A stretch of 64,000 nt of DNA from Citrus sinensis (lineage: Eukaryota; Streptophyta; Magnoliopsida; Sapindales; Rutaceae), in assembly GCF_022201045.2 (NCBI RefSeq), contig NC_068564.1:16583001-16647000 (forward strand), read 5' to 3'. Position 1 is the stretch's first letter. The number at the start of each line of letters is the position of its first letter. The notes under the pieces were generated by a model. The model searched no databases. It was not told the DNA's origin and worked only from the letters and a program-made list of their open reading frames with translations. Below are positions 21,000-32,255 of this stretch, one piece after another. The position numbers were made by a program, and so were the translations under genes.

Positions 21000-22675
21000 G
21001 AACACCTGAATCTTTCAGACAGGGAAGTAAAAATAACTTTACCATCTATTGAATCACCTCTTAGTTTTGAATTAAAATTGTTACCTTCACATTTTAAGTA
21101 TGCTTATCTTGGTCAAAACAACACACTCCCTGTAATCATTTCTTCTACTTTGGATGCAGGTCAAGAACAAAGCCCAGTAGATTTGCTGGGAAAATACAAA
21201 AAAGCAACTGGATGGACCATGGCAGATATAAAGGGGATCAGCCCATCAATATAGATGCATAAAATCCTGTTAGAAGACTGTTCCAGCAATTCGGTGGAGC
21301 ACCAGAGAAGGTTGAATCTTATTATGAAAGAAGTGGTGAAGAAGGAAATCATTAAATGGTTAGATACTGGAGTCATATACCCAATATCAGACAGTTCATG
21401 GGTAAGCTCAGTTCAGTGTCTTCCAAAAAAAGGAGGGATAACAGTAATGGCTAATGAGAAGAATGAACTTATTCCTATAAGAACAGTGACTGGATGGAGA
21501 GTGTGTATGGATTACAGGAAGCTCAACAAAGCCACAAGGAAAGACCATTTCCCACTTCCATTCATAGATCAGATGTTGGACAGACTCGCTGGAAAAAAAT
21601 ACTAATGTTTTTTAGGTGGGTATTCAGGCTACAACCAAATTGCTATAGCACAAGAGGATCAAGAGAATACTACATTTACCTGTCCTTATGGAACATTTTC
21701 CTTCAGAAGAATGCCATTTGGGTTATGCAATGCTCCAGCAACTTTTCAAAGATGCATGATGTCTATATTTTCTGATATGGTAGAGCAGACTTTGGAAGTT
21801 TTCATGGATGATTTCTCAGTTTTTGGAGAAACATACAGTAATTGTTTACACAACTTGGAAGAAGTTCTTAAAAGATGTGAGATGACCAACTTAGTACTCA
21901 ATTGGGAAAAGTGCCATTTCATGGTGCAAGAAGACATAGTACTGGGTCACAAGATATCCAAGGATGGTATTGAGGTAGACAAAGCCAAAATAGAGGTAAT
22001 AGATAAACTGCCACCCCCAACTTCAGTAAAGGGTATTAGGAGTTTTTTGGGTCATGCTGGATTCTACAGAAGATTCATTAAGGTTTTTCCAAAGTAGCCA
22101 AGCCTCTGTGTTCATTGCTAGAGCATGACAAACCATTTCACTTTGACAAAGAGTGCCTTCAAGCATTTGGAGAATTAAAGAAAGCCTTGATCACTGCTCC
22201 AGTAGTTATATCCCTAGATTGGAATTTACCATTTGAATTGATGTGTGATGCTAGTGATCATTCTGTGGGAGTAGTATTAGGGCAAAGAAAGGATAAGGTT
22301 TTTCATTCCATATACTATGCAAGCAAAACTTTCACTCTAACTCAGATCAATTACACCACTACAGAGAAAGAGTTGCTGGCAGTAGTTTTTGCTTTTGACA
22401 AATTCTGAGCTTACCTGGTGGGCACTAAAGTAACTGTTTACACATATCATGTAGCCATTAAATATTTAATTTCAAAGAAGAATGCCAAACCAAGATTAAT
22501 CAGATGGATCTTATTGCTTCAAGAATTTGATCTGGAAATTAAAGATAGAAAGGGAATTGAAAATCAAGTGGCAGACCACTTGTCACGGTTGGAAGCAGAC
22601 ACTAGTACATTGACAAGGAAGGACATCACTGAAACTTTTCCTGATGAACAACTATTGGTAGTACAGCAAGCATAG
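21000..22675 (+). pseudogene. Reverse transcriptase and RNase H region, Athila-type (broken)
   Basis: RT motifs: [76 protein letters not shown]. RNase H motifs: [35 protein letters not shown]. It ends in the [11 protein letters not shown] segment. Confidence 0.9.
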
Positions 22676-23990
22676 ATGCTGCAGCAGTCAGAATCTCCAT
22701 GGTATGCAGACTTTGCTAACTATCTAGTAAGTGGGTTGCTACCACCTGAGCTGAAGTTCCAAGAGAAAAATAAATTTCTTAATGATGTTAGAAGCTACCA
22801 GTGGGATGACCCACATTTACATAAGCTATGCTCAGATCAAGTAATAAGAAGATATGTTGCAGCAGAAGAAATACCTCATATACTGGAGTCATGTCATGTT
22901 ACAGCATATGGAGGACATTTTAGTGGTCACAGAACAGCTACCAAAGTTATGCAATCAGGTTATTATTGGCCCACTATTTTTACAGATGCTGATGAATTTG
23001 TTAAATGTTGTGACAGGTGTCAAAGGACAGGGAACATAACCAGCAGACATGAGATGCCATTGACCAACATATTGGAAGTTGAAGTTTTTTATGTTTGGGG
23101 AATAGATTTCATGGGACCTTTTCCCCTATCCTTTGGGAACTTATATATCCTTGTTACTGTAGATTATGTCTCCAAGTGGGTGGAAGCTACAGCATTACCT
23201 ACCAATGATGCTAAAATCGTGGTGACTTTTCTTCAAAAAAATGTTTTCTCCAGGTTTGGTACTTCTAGAGCAATTATTAGTGATGAAGGCACACAGTTTT
23301 GCAACAAAATCTTTGCTGCAGCAATGATGAAATATGGAGTCAGACACAAGATAGCAACAACATATCACCCACAATCCAATGGTCAGGCTGAAGTGTCCGA
23401 CAAAGAAATTAAAAAGATCTTAGAAAAAGTGGTGAACCCAACAAGGAAGGATTGGTCTTTACATTTGCATGACTCTTTATGGGCCTACAGAACAGCATAC
23501 AAAACTCCACTCGGTATGTCTCCTTACCGAATTGTTTATGGCAAGGCTTGTCATTTGCCCCTAGAGCTAGAGCATAAAGCACAATGGGCACTGTAGAAAC
23601 TAAATTAGGACAAGCATGCTGCAGCAGAGCAAAAGAAGCTTCAACTTTGTGAGCTTGATGAATTACGGCTATTTTCAAATGAAAATGTAAGAATCTACAA
23701 AGAGAGAACAAAACACTGGCACGACAAGCATATTCAACACAGGAAATTCACCCTTGGTCAATTAGTGTAGCTCCACAATACAAGACTAAGATTGTTTTCG
23801 GGAAAGCTCAAGTCACATTGGTCTGGCCCGTTTAAACTGTTAAAATCTTACCCTCATGGAGCTGTTGATCTTGTAGATGAACAAACAGGCCACGAATTCA
23901 AGGTTAATGGACACAGGGTTAAGCATTACATACATCCAGCAGCAGAAGGTTTAAAGGAGGTGTTACTCCTTAAAGAACCCAGCTATTAAA
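22676..23990 (+). pseudogene. Integrase region, Athila-type (broken)
   Basis: Zinc-binding part with [17 protein letters not shown] and CDRCQRTGN. Core with [20 protein letters not shown], and [10 protein letters not shown]. The C-terminal part has SHWSGPFKLLKSYPHGAVDL and VNGHRVKHYI, as usual for this group. Confidence 0.9.
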
Positions 23991-24752
23991 CAATGAAGGA
24001 AGGTCAGGCTGAAAGACCTTAAATCAAGCGCTCTATGGGAGGCAGCCCTTTGGGGAGACAACCATTTCAAACCAATTTTGACCTCCATTGGTTTAGTTGA
24101 CAGCTCTCCCTTTTTACCATATTATTTAAATTTTTGTTCTTTCATTCTAGCTATTTATTATCTTTTTTCAAATTATTGCATTTTATTTACTTTTGCTATT
24201 ATTTGATTTCTTTGTTTTTAGATGCTCGAACTAATTTGAATTTATGGAAAGTATGTGTGACAATTGACTTCCATTGTGACAATTGAAAGTGTATGGTGGC
24301 AGAATTCAGAGGCAAAACCACGTGTCAGACGCTTTGGTATGGAGTCTGTATCCGTTGTTGGAATAAGCAAATGGGTGCTGCAGCAACTAATTTTACCGTT
24401 ACAAAAAATTAAAAGCTGGAGCCTTTCACTTACCGTTGGAGATGAAATCGTGACAGATGGACGCTTGGATATGGATAGCAATTACTAATAAATTTTTGAA
24501 ATTAATGCCAAATTTTACTAGCCGATATTTTTGGGATTTGTGCATCAATTTAAAAATATTTTCTTCCCTCATTTATCTTTAGTTATTGTATTTATCTTCA
24601 ATTGCAAGTCCACTATAAAAAGGAGTCACTGTGCTTAGTGCTCTACGCCACTATTCACCATCTCCTCCACAAATCTAACTCTCCTAATTCTTAACCTCTT
24701 CTTCTCTTTTTACTCTCAGGAACAGTAGCCTTAATTTGTTACTGCTATAGCA

Positions 24753-25214
24753 ATGCCGAGATATAAGAAAACAACAAGCTGCCTCAAAGATCCATCACGG
24801 TTCCAGAGTTACCACGCCGAAGAAAAATACGAAGAATTCATAACGCCGCGTAGGATTCTAGAAGAAAAAGGGTTTCAATTTCCAGACCAACTCACGGGAA
24901 TTGTGTACACAATTCATAATGCTGCAGCAAAGCGAGGATGGCTAGAGTTTTGCAAACACCCTCGCAATCCTGTACTGTCGGTAGTAAAAGAATTTTATGC
25001 CAATTCTGTAAGACCTGATCAGTGTAACATCTGGGTAAGAAACACACTTGTTCCATTAGACTCTCGTGTTATCAATGCTTTTTATAATTTACCTGCTGAA
25101 ATTACTTGTGAGTATGCTAAATTGCGTGAGAAGTTAACCCCGAAAAAGTGGACCACCATTTTTACAACTCTTACCATCGAAGGGCATCATGGGCTAACGA
25201 GGAAGGGCGTGTAG
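24753..25214 (+). CDS. Post-pol ORF, putative plant transposon protein domain (Athila)
   Basis: A 153-residue open stretch behind pol, in the place where Athila elements carry additional ORFs. Motifs such as FITPRRILEEKGFQFPDQL, FCKHPRNPVLSVVKEFYAN and IWVRNTLVPLDSRVINAFYNLP match the domain that databases list as a putative plant transposon protein. Its function is unknown. Related sequence continues for some distance downstream. Confidence 0.7.
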   Translation: MPRYKKTTSCLKDPSRFQSYHAEEKYEEFITPRRILEEKGFQFPDQLTGIVYTIHNAAAKRGWLEFCKHPRNPVLSVVKEFYANSVRPDQCNIWVRNTLVPLDSRVINAFYNLPAEITCEYAKLREKLTPKKWTTIFTTLTIEGHHGLTRKGV

Positions 25215-25679
25215 TTAATAGGATAGATTTGAAACCTATTGCTAAGGTGTGGGTGAAATTTTTGAAATCGAGGCTTATGCCCACCACTCACACTACTACG
25301 GTTTCATAAGAAAGATTGGTTTTGCTATATGTCCTTGTTATAGGGCTTTCCATAGATGTGAGTAGCATCATTTCTAAATGAAATCCGAGAGTGTGCAGTC
25401 AAAACTCACCGAACTGCTGTCTTATTATTTCCTTCCCTTGTCACCAGCATTTGTGTAGTTTCAGGTGTTTGTCTTGAAGCCAGCGATTATCATGTCAAGA
25501 ATGAGGATGCCTTTATGGCACGTACAATTGAGAGAGTTGCTGGCGAGAGTGTTGCAACAACCACTGAACCAGCTGCTGTCACAGGAGCACGACGAACTCT
25601 TAGCTTAGAACAGACCATCCAGTCACTCAGCACCAATATCAATCAATGTGTGGAAGCTCAGTAGAGGGAAAATGATCGG

Positions 25680-26206
25680 TTTTGAAGTTATCTACAACAC
25701 CTGGATGGTCAACTACACCAATTTGCTTTGTATATGAAATGTACTCACCGGAACTTCCCTGCTTCCCTGCTCCAGCAGTATAATTTTGACACCAGCACCA
25801 CAGGTGCTTCAGCAGAAGCCAGTGAAAAAGCTATTGCTTCAGATGAACCAGCAGAACAAGCTGCCACTAAACCACCAGCAGAAGTTGACTCAGAAGATGC
25901 TGAGCCATCTGATCCACCTGAGGAAGAATGTGACAAGTCTGATCGGTTTTGGAGTTATCTACAACACCTGGATGGCCAACTACACCAATTTGCTTTGTAT
26001 ATGAAATGTACTCACCAAAACTTCCCTGTTTCCCTGCTCCAGCAGTATAATTTTGACACCAGCACTACAGGTGCTTCAGCAGAAACCAGTGAAGAAGCTA
26101 TTGCTTCAAATGAACCAGCAGAACAAGCTGCCACTGAACCACCAGCAGAAGTTGACTCAGAAGATGCTGAGCCATCTGATCCACCTGAGGAAGAAGGTGA
26201 CAAGTC
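25680..26206 (+). repeat. In-frame tandem duplication (about 2 x 265 bp)
   Basis: The segment from gttttgaagttatctacaac through gaggaagaa recurs at about 25945 (gttttggagttatctacaac), with few differences. Both copies read in the same frame of the acidic ORF. Confidence 0.85.
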
Positions 26207-26768
26207 TGAGACTGATAGCTCACCCTCAGAGGCAGAGGCTAATTCGGAGCAAGAACGTGAGGAACCACCCATCCCAACCCAGTCCAAAACTAGGAAGCAG
26301 CACATTATTCAAGAAGAGGAGAATAAAGACCTTGATGTGGAACCTTCTATTCCAGTCTTTGTAGGCAAAGGAAATGACAAGGGTAAAGCAAAAATGGCAA
26401 CACCTCTAGCCTCTGAAGATGAGATGGATCAAGTCGATGTTGAGCTGGCTGCTGCAGCAGCCAGAGCTATGCCTACATCTGAGCAAGCCACACAACTACT
26501 TGAGGTAATTGCTGCCATCATAGCCGAGGGCCAAGCAGCTGACGCATTGACTCAAAAGCCTCCACAGCAAACTCCTAGCCAGCCTATCCGCACCAGTCCA
26601 AGACAACCCAGCAAACGAAAAGGCAGTACGTCTACAGGAACTGCTACAGCAACCCCAGCCACAACTCCTCTCACCAGCCCTGCAGCGAAAAAGACAAAGA
26701 CGTTGCCAGCCACCTCCCCAAAGGCTTCACCAAAGGATAAGCTGCGCAGTGCATCTAAAAAGCGCTGA
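25728..26768 (+). CDS. Acidic, low-complexity ORF behind pol (Athila third ORF)
   Basis: 346 residues. The first two thirds are rich in Ala, Glu, Pro and Ser (PAEQAATEPPAEVDSEDAEP, SDPPEEE), followed by a Lys/Pro/Thr/Ser-rich basic tail (SPAAKKTKTLPATSPKASPK). The N-terminal part occurs twice in frame (see repeat at 25680). I see no signal peptide or clear transmembrane segment in it. It matches the place and style of the variable C-terminal part of the Athila post-pol ORF. No role can be assigned. Confidence 0.6.
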   Translation: MYMKCTHRNFPASLLQQYNFDTSTTGASAEASEKAIASDEPAEQAATKPPAEVDSEDAEPSDPPEEECDKSDRFWSYLQHLDGQLHQFALYMKCTHQNFPVSLLQQYNFDTSTTGASAETSEEAIASNEPAEQAATEPPAEVDSEDAEPSDPPEEEGDKSETDSSPSEAEANSEQEREEPPIPTQSKTRKQHIIQEEENKDLDVEPSIPVFVGKGNDKGKAKMATPLASEDEMDQVDVELAAAAARAMPTSEQATQLLEVIAAIIAEGQAADALTQKPPQQTPSQPIRTSPRQPSKRKGSTSTGTATATPATTPLTSPAAKKTKTLPATSPKASPKDKLRSASKKR

Positions 26769-26900
26769 TAGCATCCCGTCATGGGCTGCAGTCCCCACCA
26801 CAGGGGAGTACTCTTATCTCACTAGTTTCTTTCTTGTTCTAAAAAAAAAATTTTTGTCCATTTGTGTGCCTTTATTTTGTTTGCTTGTGAGGACACAACA

Positions 26901-26920
26901 TCTCTCAAGTTTGGGGGGGT
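26901..26920 (+). other. Upstream purine tract
   Basis: ctcaagtttgggggggt, preceded by gaggacacaacat. It resembles the true polypurine tract near 27811 (gaggacaagcaa...agtttggaggtg). Two such tracts bracket about 0.9 kb of non-coding sequence. Confidence 0.55.
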
Positions 26921-27805
26921 TGTTTCCGAATGCATGTGTTTTATGTATGTGTTTATGTTTGTGTTGTGTGAAGCTCTTTTATCTGTTATTTGTGTATGGA
27001 TTTCAAAACCTAATGAAGATAAATTGAGTGCTATACAGTAGTTATGAGAATGCCAAGTAGAGATAGTTATAGATAGAAGTGAAATTTTATCCCAACACTT
27101 AGCCTTTGATTGAGTTGTATAAGACTGCTAGAGCAAAGCCAAAATAATAGAAAATATCTTAAGTTTGAAGGGAGAAGCATGTTGATTTACTGTGATATTC
27201 ATGAAATAAAACTCTGATCCAATGGCTTAAGTTGCTGAGTAACCAGATCTGAGTATGCACCTCATATGCAGAAATGTGTAAAAGGTAGCGAGAGTTATGA
27301 GTAGTCCGGTAGCATATAATTAAAAAAAAAGTCATATATTTAAGGCATTGAGTAGCCAGGTCTGTTCATGAGCCCCATGTTCAGCCTTGAGTCAAAGATA
27401 CCTTGAGATAAGATTATACCACAGATATTGCTGCAGCAACCCTGATATGGGCATGGCTTGAGTAATTGGGTATCATCATTACAAGTGATTGACATTCACA
27501 TGAAAAATAAATGTTACAGTGAGGAGGTTGATTATCCCCCAGATTATCAATGTTAAAGCAATCACAATTTGAATATGTGAAATTTATGCTACCCCTTTTA
27601 TGAATAAAGTATATCACTGTTGAAATTTCTGCAGTCCTTTAGTGATGTTACAGCATATCTGGAATTCAATAAAAAAGGAAGCACACACACACTATGGACA
27701 GAAAGAAGCTTAAGTCTATAACCGATTTACTATGGGCTAAAGTTGTGTGCATGTTTGTTTGTGGGAAATGTTAGTATGTGTCATTACTTGAGGACAAGCA
27801 ATAGT
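26921..27805. other. Non-coding 3' region of the Athila element
   Basis: Between the two purine tracts. It contains repeated phrases such as gagtagccaggtctg and gagtaaccagatctgag but no coding signal that I can support. Confidence 0.5.
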
Positions 27806-27820
27806 TTAAGTTTGGAGGTG
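27806..27820 (+). other. Polypurine tract of the Athila element
   Basis: taagtttggaggtg, directly before TGATAACTCT, the LTR start. Confidence 0.75.
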
Positions 27821-29280
27821 TGATAACTCTAGGAAATGAGAGTTATTACATCAATTCTAGACTTGAATAAAGGCCATTTAGAGAGCAAATAATGTGTTTT
27901 GATTACATTTTGGTGACCTTTTGCATAAACATTCATTTTAGTTGAGTTTTAACAAGTTTTGCTTGAATCATAGTAATTTGTGCTAAAAACAGGTTTTAAA
28001 TTGTAGGTTTTAAATTCATGAGGGGATGTGAAGACATTAGATGAGAAAGAGGAGGAAAGAAGATGGCCACAAAAGAAGAAAAGTACAATCGGGAATAATA
28101 CAGTGTTGTTGCGGATGTTAGAGCAACCAGTGCTGCAGCAATCTGGGAGCAATGCGGGAGAAAATTAAGCACGGGTCAGCAATGAAATCACGATATGCAT
28201 GTTTCCTAATTTAAACACATGCACGCTCATGGGTTTTGGTTTTAACCTAATTTACACTATATAAAGGAGGTATGGACCACATAGAAAGTGGCAGAGAGAT
28301 TACCATCCAAATAATTACAAAGGCAAGAAGAAGAAGAAGATCAAGATTGAGGAGGACTGTTCAACATCATTGAAGAGCCGAGGAGATTCTCTAGTCTTTC
28401 ACCGTGCTCAACTCATATTATCTTTCTTCTTTGAAATTGTTTGGATGTATCCTGTGATCAGTATATTTAAGTTTACTTTTCTCATTTAGAATATGAACTA
28501 AATTTATATGTAGTTGAGTGACAAATAATCCAATGGGTTCTTGACTGTTCTTATAGGTTGTTATGGTATTGCTGTAGCATTATACTCTAATAGTTTTTAT
28601 GAGCATAACTGTTATTTCAGTTGACCACTCATTTAATAGTTTCAATTAAGATAGAGCAGCAAAAGGGCATGTCTTAGCGAACATTATTAGAGTATTACTT
28701 GTTCTTAAATCAAGTTTCCTGGATTAGGTTAACTTAAATCCCATAAGGGCAATACTTGAAATTAAGATTTGTGATATCCTAGACATAGGTGTTCACCTTG
28801 TAGGGCAGCGAGATTAAGGATTATAAAGCCATACCTTAAATATATGAGCAACTGGTCATTGTTAGTAGATTTAAAGGTACGAGATTTCTAACATGCGATA
28901 GTTGCGAATGCAAATTTATTCTGTCCAGTGCTGTAGCACTTATTGTAACAACTGGTACTAATTCGGTAATCAACAGTCACCCCATTAGGATAGTTTGATC
29001 ATTCAACTACTATATTCTCAATTGAACCTTAGACACATTTAACTTAGTTTATTTCATTACAGTATTGTGTTATTTCCATCTATCGAAATTAATAATTGCG
29101 ATAGAATTATTTGACAATTGCTTGTTTCGATCTTTAGTTGATTTGCACTATTGCGATTGCTTAAGCATTTTGAACAACATCAATCCCTGTGGAGACGATC
29201 TTGAATACTTATCACTTTATTACTTGTTGTGTATACTTGCACATTGGCATTGATAGTAATTGATTATATAAATCAACCAA
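27821..29280 (+). repeat. 3' LTR of the Athila-type element
   Basis: Starts TGATAACTCTAGG after the purine tract. It holds a TATA box (tatataaag, 28258-28266) and ends with the family-typical atccctgtggagacgat stretch. The right end is uncertain: atcaaccaaca near 29280 is the best guess. Length about 1.46 kb. Confidence 0.75.
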
Positions 29281-29769
29281 CAATGATGCTGAAAATTGAA
29301 GATGGCAACAAATTACACGTGCAATTGTTGACAAATATGCATAACTTTAATACATGCAATGCAAGTTTCGACTCAACGTTTTGCAAAATGCTCTCTATAA
29401 ATAGAGAAGTATTTTGCAATTGTAAGCATCCCAATTTGAGAGAAGTAGAGAGCAATTGCAAGTGAAGCGATTTAAGAGATTTAAGAGAGCTTCCACTTGA
29501 GTGTTCTAGTGAGGTTCCATTTGAGTGTATTGGAGTTTTGGGTGTTGAGAGTTTCTCCCACTTTTGTAAATTTTCATTATTAGTAGAATTATCTTCCAGT
29601 GTTTGCTCATGGACGTAGGCCTTACTCCAAACCACGTAAATTATTGTGTCATATTTTCTTTGCATTTGTTTACGCCACATTTATATTTCTCTAGAAGTCG
29701 CAACTACCAGAATATTAGTAATTGCTCAACCCTGCATTTCTGCAATTGGAGTTAATACTGAACACGAAG
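29281..29769 (+). repeat. LTR remnant, probably Ty1/copia
   Basis: TATA box ctataaataga near 29394-29404, then a pyrimidine-poor R-like part, then gtttgctcatggacgtaggcc...ccacgtaaattattgtgtc. That phrasing is common near the 3' end of plant copia LTRs. No internal coding region adjoins. Ends are not defined. Confidence 0.4.
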
Positions 29770-29961
29770 AATTTTTTCATTAAATTTTGTGCTATTTTAA
29801 ATACATGCAGACTTTTTCGTTCACTAAACGTATATGAAATTTTCAAAGTTAGGCATCTTCATTAAAATTTATGTCTAAGTTCTTTCTACTGACAAATCTC
29901 AACCTACATTGTTCTTATTGCAAACTATAGTCTATCTTTTGATAGCTTCAAAACGATAAGT
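29770..29961 (+). repeat. Dispersed repeat, copy 2
   Basis: Direct copy of 2130-2330 with scattered differences and small indels. It begins at the end of the LTR remnant. Confidence 0.75.
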
Positions 29962-30240
29962 GTTGATATTCGTACATATTCAACATACAGTTAATAGGAT
30001 ATCCAAAAACATACATTTTGATCCTTGAATGCGGAAGTAGATCACAATAAGTTATATCATGTCAAGTTGATTAGAGACAAAGGATAATCTCAAAGAAAAC
30101 CATCACGCTACTGTATGTTTATAGTCGGAGGATAATTATAATAAAAGAAAATCCCCTCGTATCACATTGCCAGAGCCCACTGCCATTTTCTCTTGTTTTC
30201 AATCCCTGTGTTTTCTAATATCTTCTTCATGTTTTCATAT
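29962..30240. other. AT-rich intergenic DNA
   Basis: Nothing recognisable seen. Confidence 0.5.
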
Positions 30241-30625
30241 CTGTCACACCCTTATCACATGACTCAGCTTGCCTCACCTATATGTCAGATCCAAGGTGAA
30301 TCATACGATCTAATAACTATAACTCGCGGCACAAATTTAATTCATGAATATATAAAAATGGTCTCCACTATAAACACATAACAACCTCTATACCTCATCC
30401 AAAAATATATATTAAAAACTTACACAATTCATATCTCACTATATATACTTACCCTACACATATATATACATAAAAACATAAGTAACATAAACGTGCTCAA
30501 AATGCAAGTCATGAGGCAATACGTCTCGTGGCCCAACTTTAATTGACTAGAATTGATTAGCACGAAATCTTGCGAAATCCTGGCGGAAAAGGGATAAATA
30601 CGAAAATAATGAGCTTGCAACCATA

Positions 30626-30683
<58 letters not shown>

Positions 30684-31500
30684 GTAATGCATCTGTAAAC
30701 ATAGGAAATAATACATACATGACAAAACTGCACCAAATAATACCCAAGGAAATAACTCTCAATACTTACTGGGATCATCATCGCATGAGTAGAGCCGGGC
30801 AAAAACCTCTCAATACCCAATGGAATTTAACTACATCGCACGGGCAGAGTAGTCTAACTCTGAATATGCATGCACGAAGTTTATAAGGAAGGGCACATAT
30901 ATGGCGATTGGCAATCACATTTTATAACTTAATCAAACATATAATATTTGTACGTGTAATCATAACATTATATTAAATCATACTACTAAACATAAATGCT
31001 TCATGGAATACATAATAGTAATAATAGTATCCCTACAGAGCTTGTTTCACTCCGGGTTCGTTGGGGCTGCTGTGGGTTCTTAGATTCTTGGATTTCTCCT
31101 AAAATACATGATTCAAAATTAACTATTAGAACTAATATAAAAACTTATACGTATAAGACAAATTAAATCATAACTACTTAAATTTCATAAATCTATTACC
31201 CACTAACTCACTTAATGTAGATCTAACTATCTAATTCTATTTCCCCTAATATTTTTTCTCCTTTTCCTTTCTTTTTCTCTTTTCCCATATTCGTCTTCTT
31301 TCTTATTTTTCTTATTTTCTTTTTCTTCTCTTTTCCCTTTTCCACTTTCTTATTTCTGTTCCATTTTCCTGTGTTTGCTCTCGGTTCTCAAATTTGGTAA
31401 ATGAAGCAACTGTTAAAATTTTTTGCATTTTATATAGCCACCGAACGACCATCGAATGTAAGCAAGCAGCTCTCAATTTTTAAATATATATAAGCATAGC
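30241..31500 (-). repeat. Probable gypsy-type LTR remnant (minus strand)
   Basis: The plus strand starts TGTCACACCC, i.e. the minus strand ends GGGTGTGACA, typical of chromovirus LTR 3' ends. On the minus strand a TATA (ctatataaaa, near 31427-31436) is followed by a purine-rich stretch (31246-31370, reverse complement), as in LTR leader parts. Limits, especially the right one, are uncertain. The right third is included in the duplicated block 31193-33952. Confidence 0.4.
30623..30684. repeat. Compound microsatellite (AT)n(AAT)n
   Basis: About ten AT units run into about fourteen AAT units. The Tyr/Ile repeat ORFs read across it on the minus strand are artefacts. Confidence 0.95.
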
Positions 31501-31759
31501 TTGAAGAAATCAAGCATATAGTTGGCTCATTCTAAAACATTGCATGTGTGTGGAATCATACACATCTATTCTAGATACAATAGGTATGTTTATATGGGAG
31601 CTAATAAGAGTGATTGAAGTCAATCAAAAGACTTTATAACTCTCAAAGTCTAATTAGACTTGCAATAGTCATATTAAACTCTATATAAAATAAGCTTCTA
31701 GATGTTTCCTTTCTTGGGCCTATCTAGCCCATCATGGGCACCAATTCCAATATCTCCCA

Positions 31760-32255
31760 CTTGATTGTGATGGGATAACACCATAGACAGAGAATTGAAA
31801 GTAAGTTACCCCGAAGTCTTAAATGTATCTCTTGGTCCTCTGAAAAGCAACCTACAGTATCTAGACCCAATGGAGAGGTTGAATAAGAGGCACTTGCTTT
31901 GACAGCAACTGAGCTAACATGGATCACATATCTCTTTCGTGAAATAAGGATTTCTCTTGCTCAAGCTCCTCAATTGCTTAGTGATAATTTAAGTGCTTTA
32001 TATATGACTATTAATATTATCTTCCATTCTCGCTCTAAGCATATAGAGGTTGATTATCACTTTCTTCGAGGAAAGGTTGCAGAAGGTCTGATGGTGAAAA
32101 AATTAGTCCCTTCGATGGTGACAAAACTAGTTCCTTCTTCCTTGGAAATTGTCGATGTATTCACCAAAGCTCTCTCGAAAGTCATGTTTCGCAATTTCTG
32201 ACAAACCCGTAGAATCCAGATCATATGTCACTTGCCAACTTGAGGGGGACTAATA
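31760..32255 (+). pseudogene. Ty1/copia RNase H remnant and purine tract (copy 1)
   Basis: Motifs of the copia pol C-terminus: LTATELTWITYLFREI, LLSDNLSALYM, SKHIEVDYHFLR and VDVFTKALS. A purine tract cttgagggggac follows at about 32238. The upstream pol is missing and the piece is broken. The sequence after it (to about 32600) is probably LTR. Confidence 0.85.

Larger units (their letters stand above)
18320..29280 (+). mobile_element. Athila-type Ty3/gypsy element, 5' truncated, old and broken
   Basis: An internal region with gag, protease, RT, RNase H and integrase, two further ORFs behind pol, purine tracts, and a 3' LTR starting at 27821. The left end, including the 5' LTR and primer site, is absent; gag is fused to the cut 5S unit 25. 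The order and motifs ([39 protein letters not shown]) are those of Athila. It is heavily broken, with about ten or more breaks, and one internal segment is tandemly repeated. It appears much older than the chromovirus at 4460-12262; LTR dating is impossible with one LTR. Confidence 0.9.

Noticed and set aside
24264-24488. Short plus-strand ORF between Athila pol and the post-pol ORF
   Set aside because: No motif, no family match; lies in the non-coding stretch of the element.
30429-30820. Minus-strand ORFs rich in Tyr, Ile and Leu
   Set aside because: They are translations of the (AT)n(AAT)n microsatellite.
31899-32201. Independent host gene at 31899-32201
   Set aside because: It is the copia RNase H C-terminus, confirmed by the following purine tract and by the second copy at 54370.
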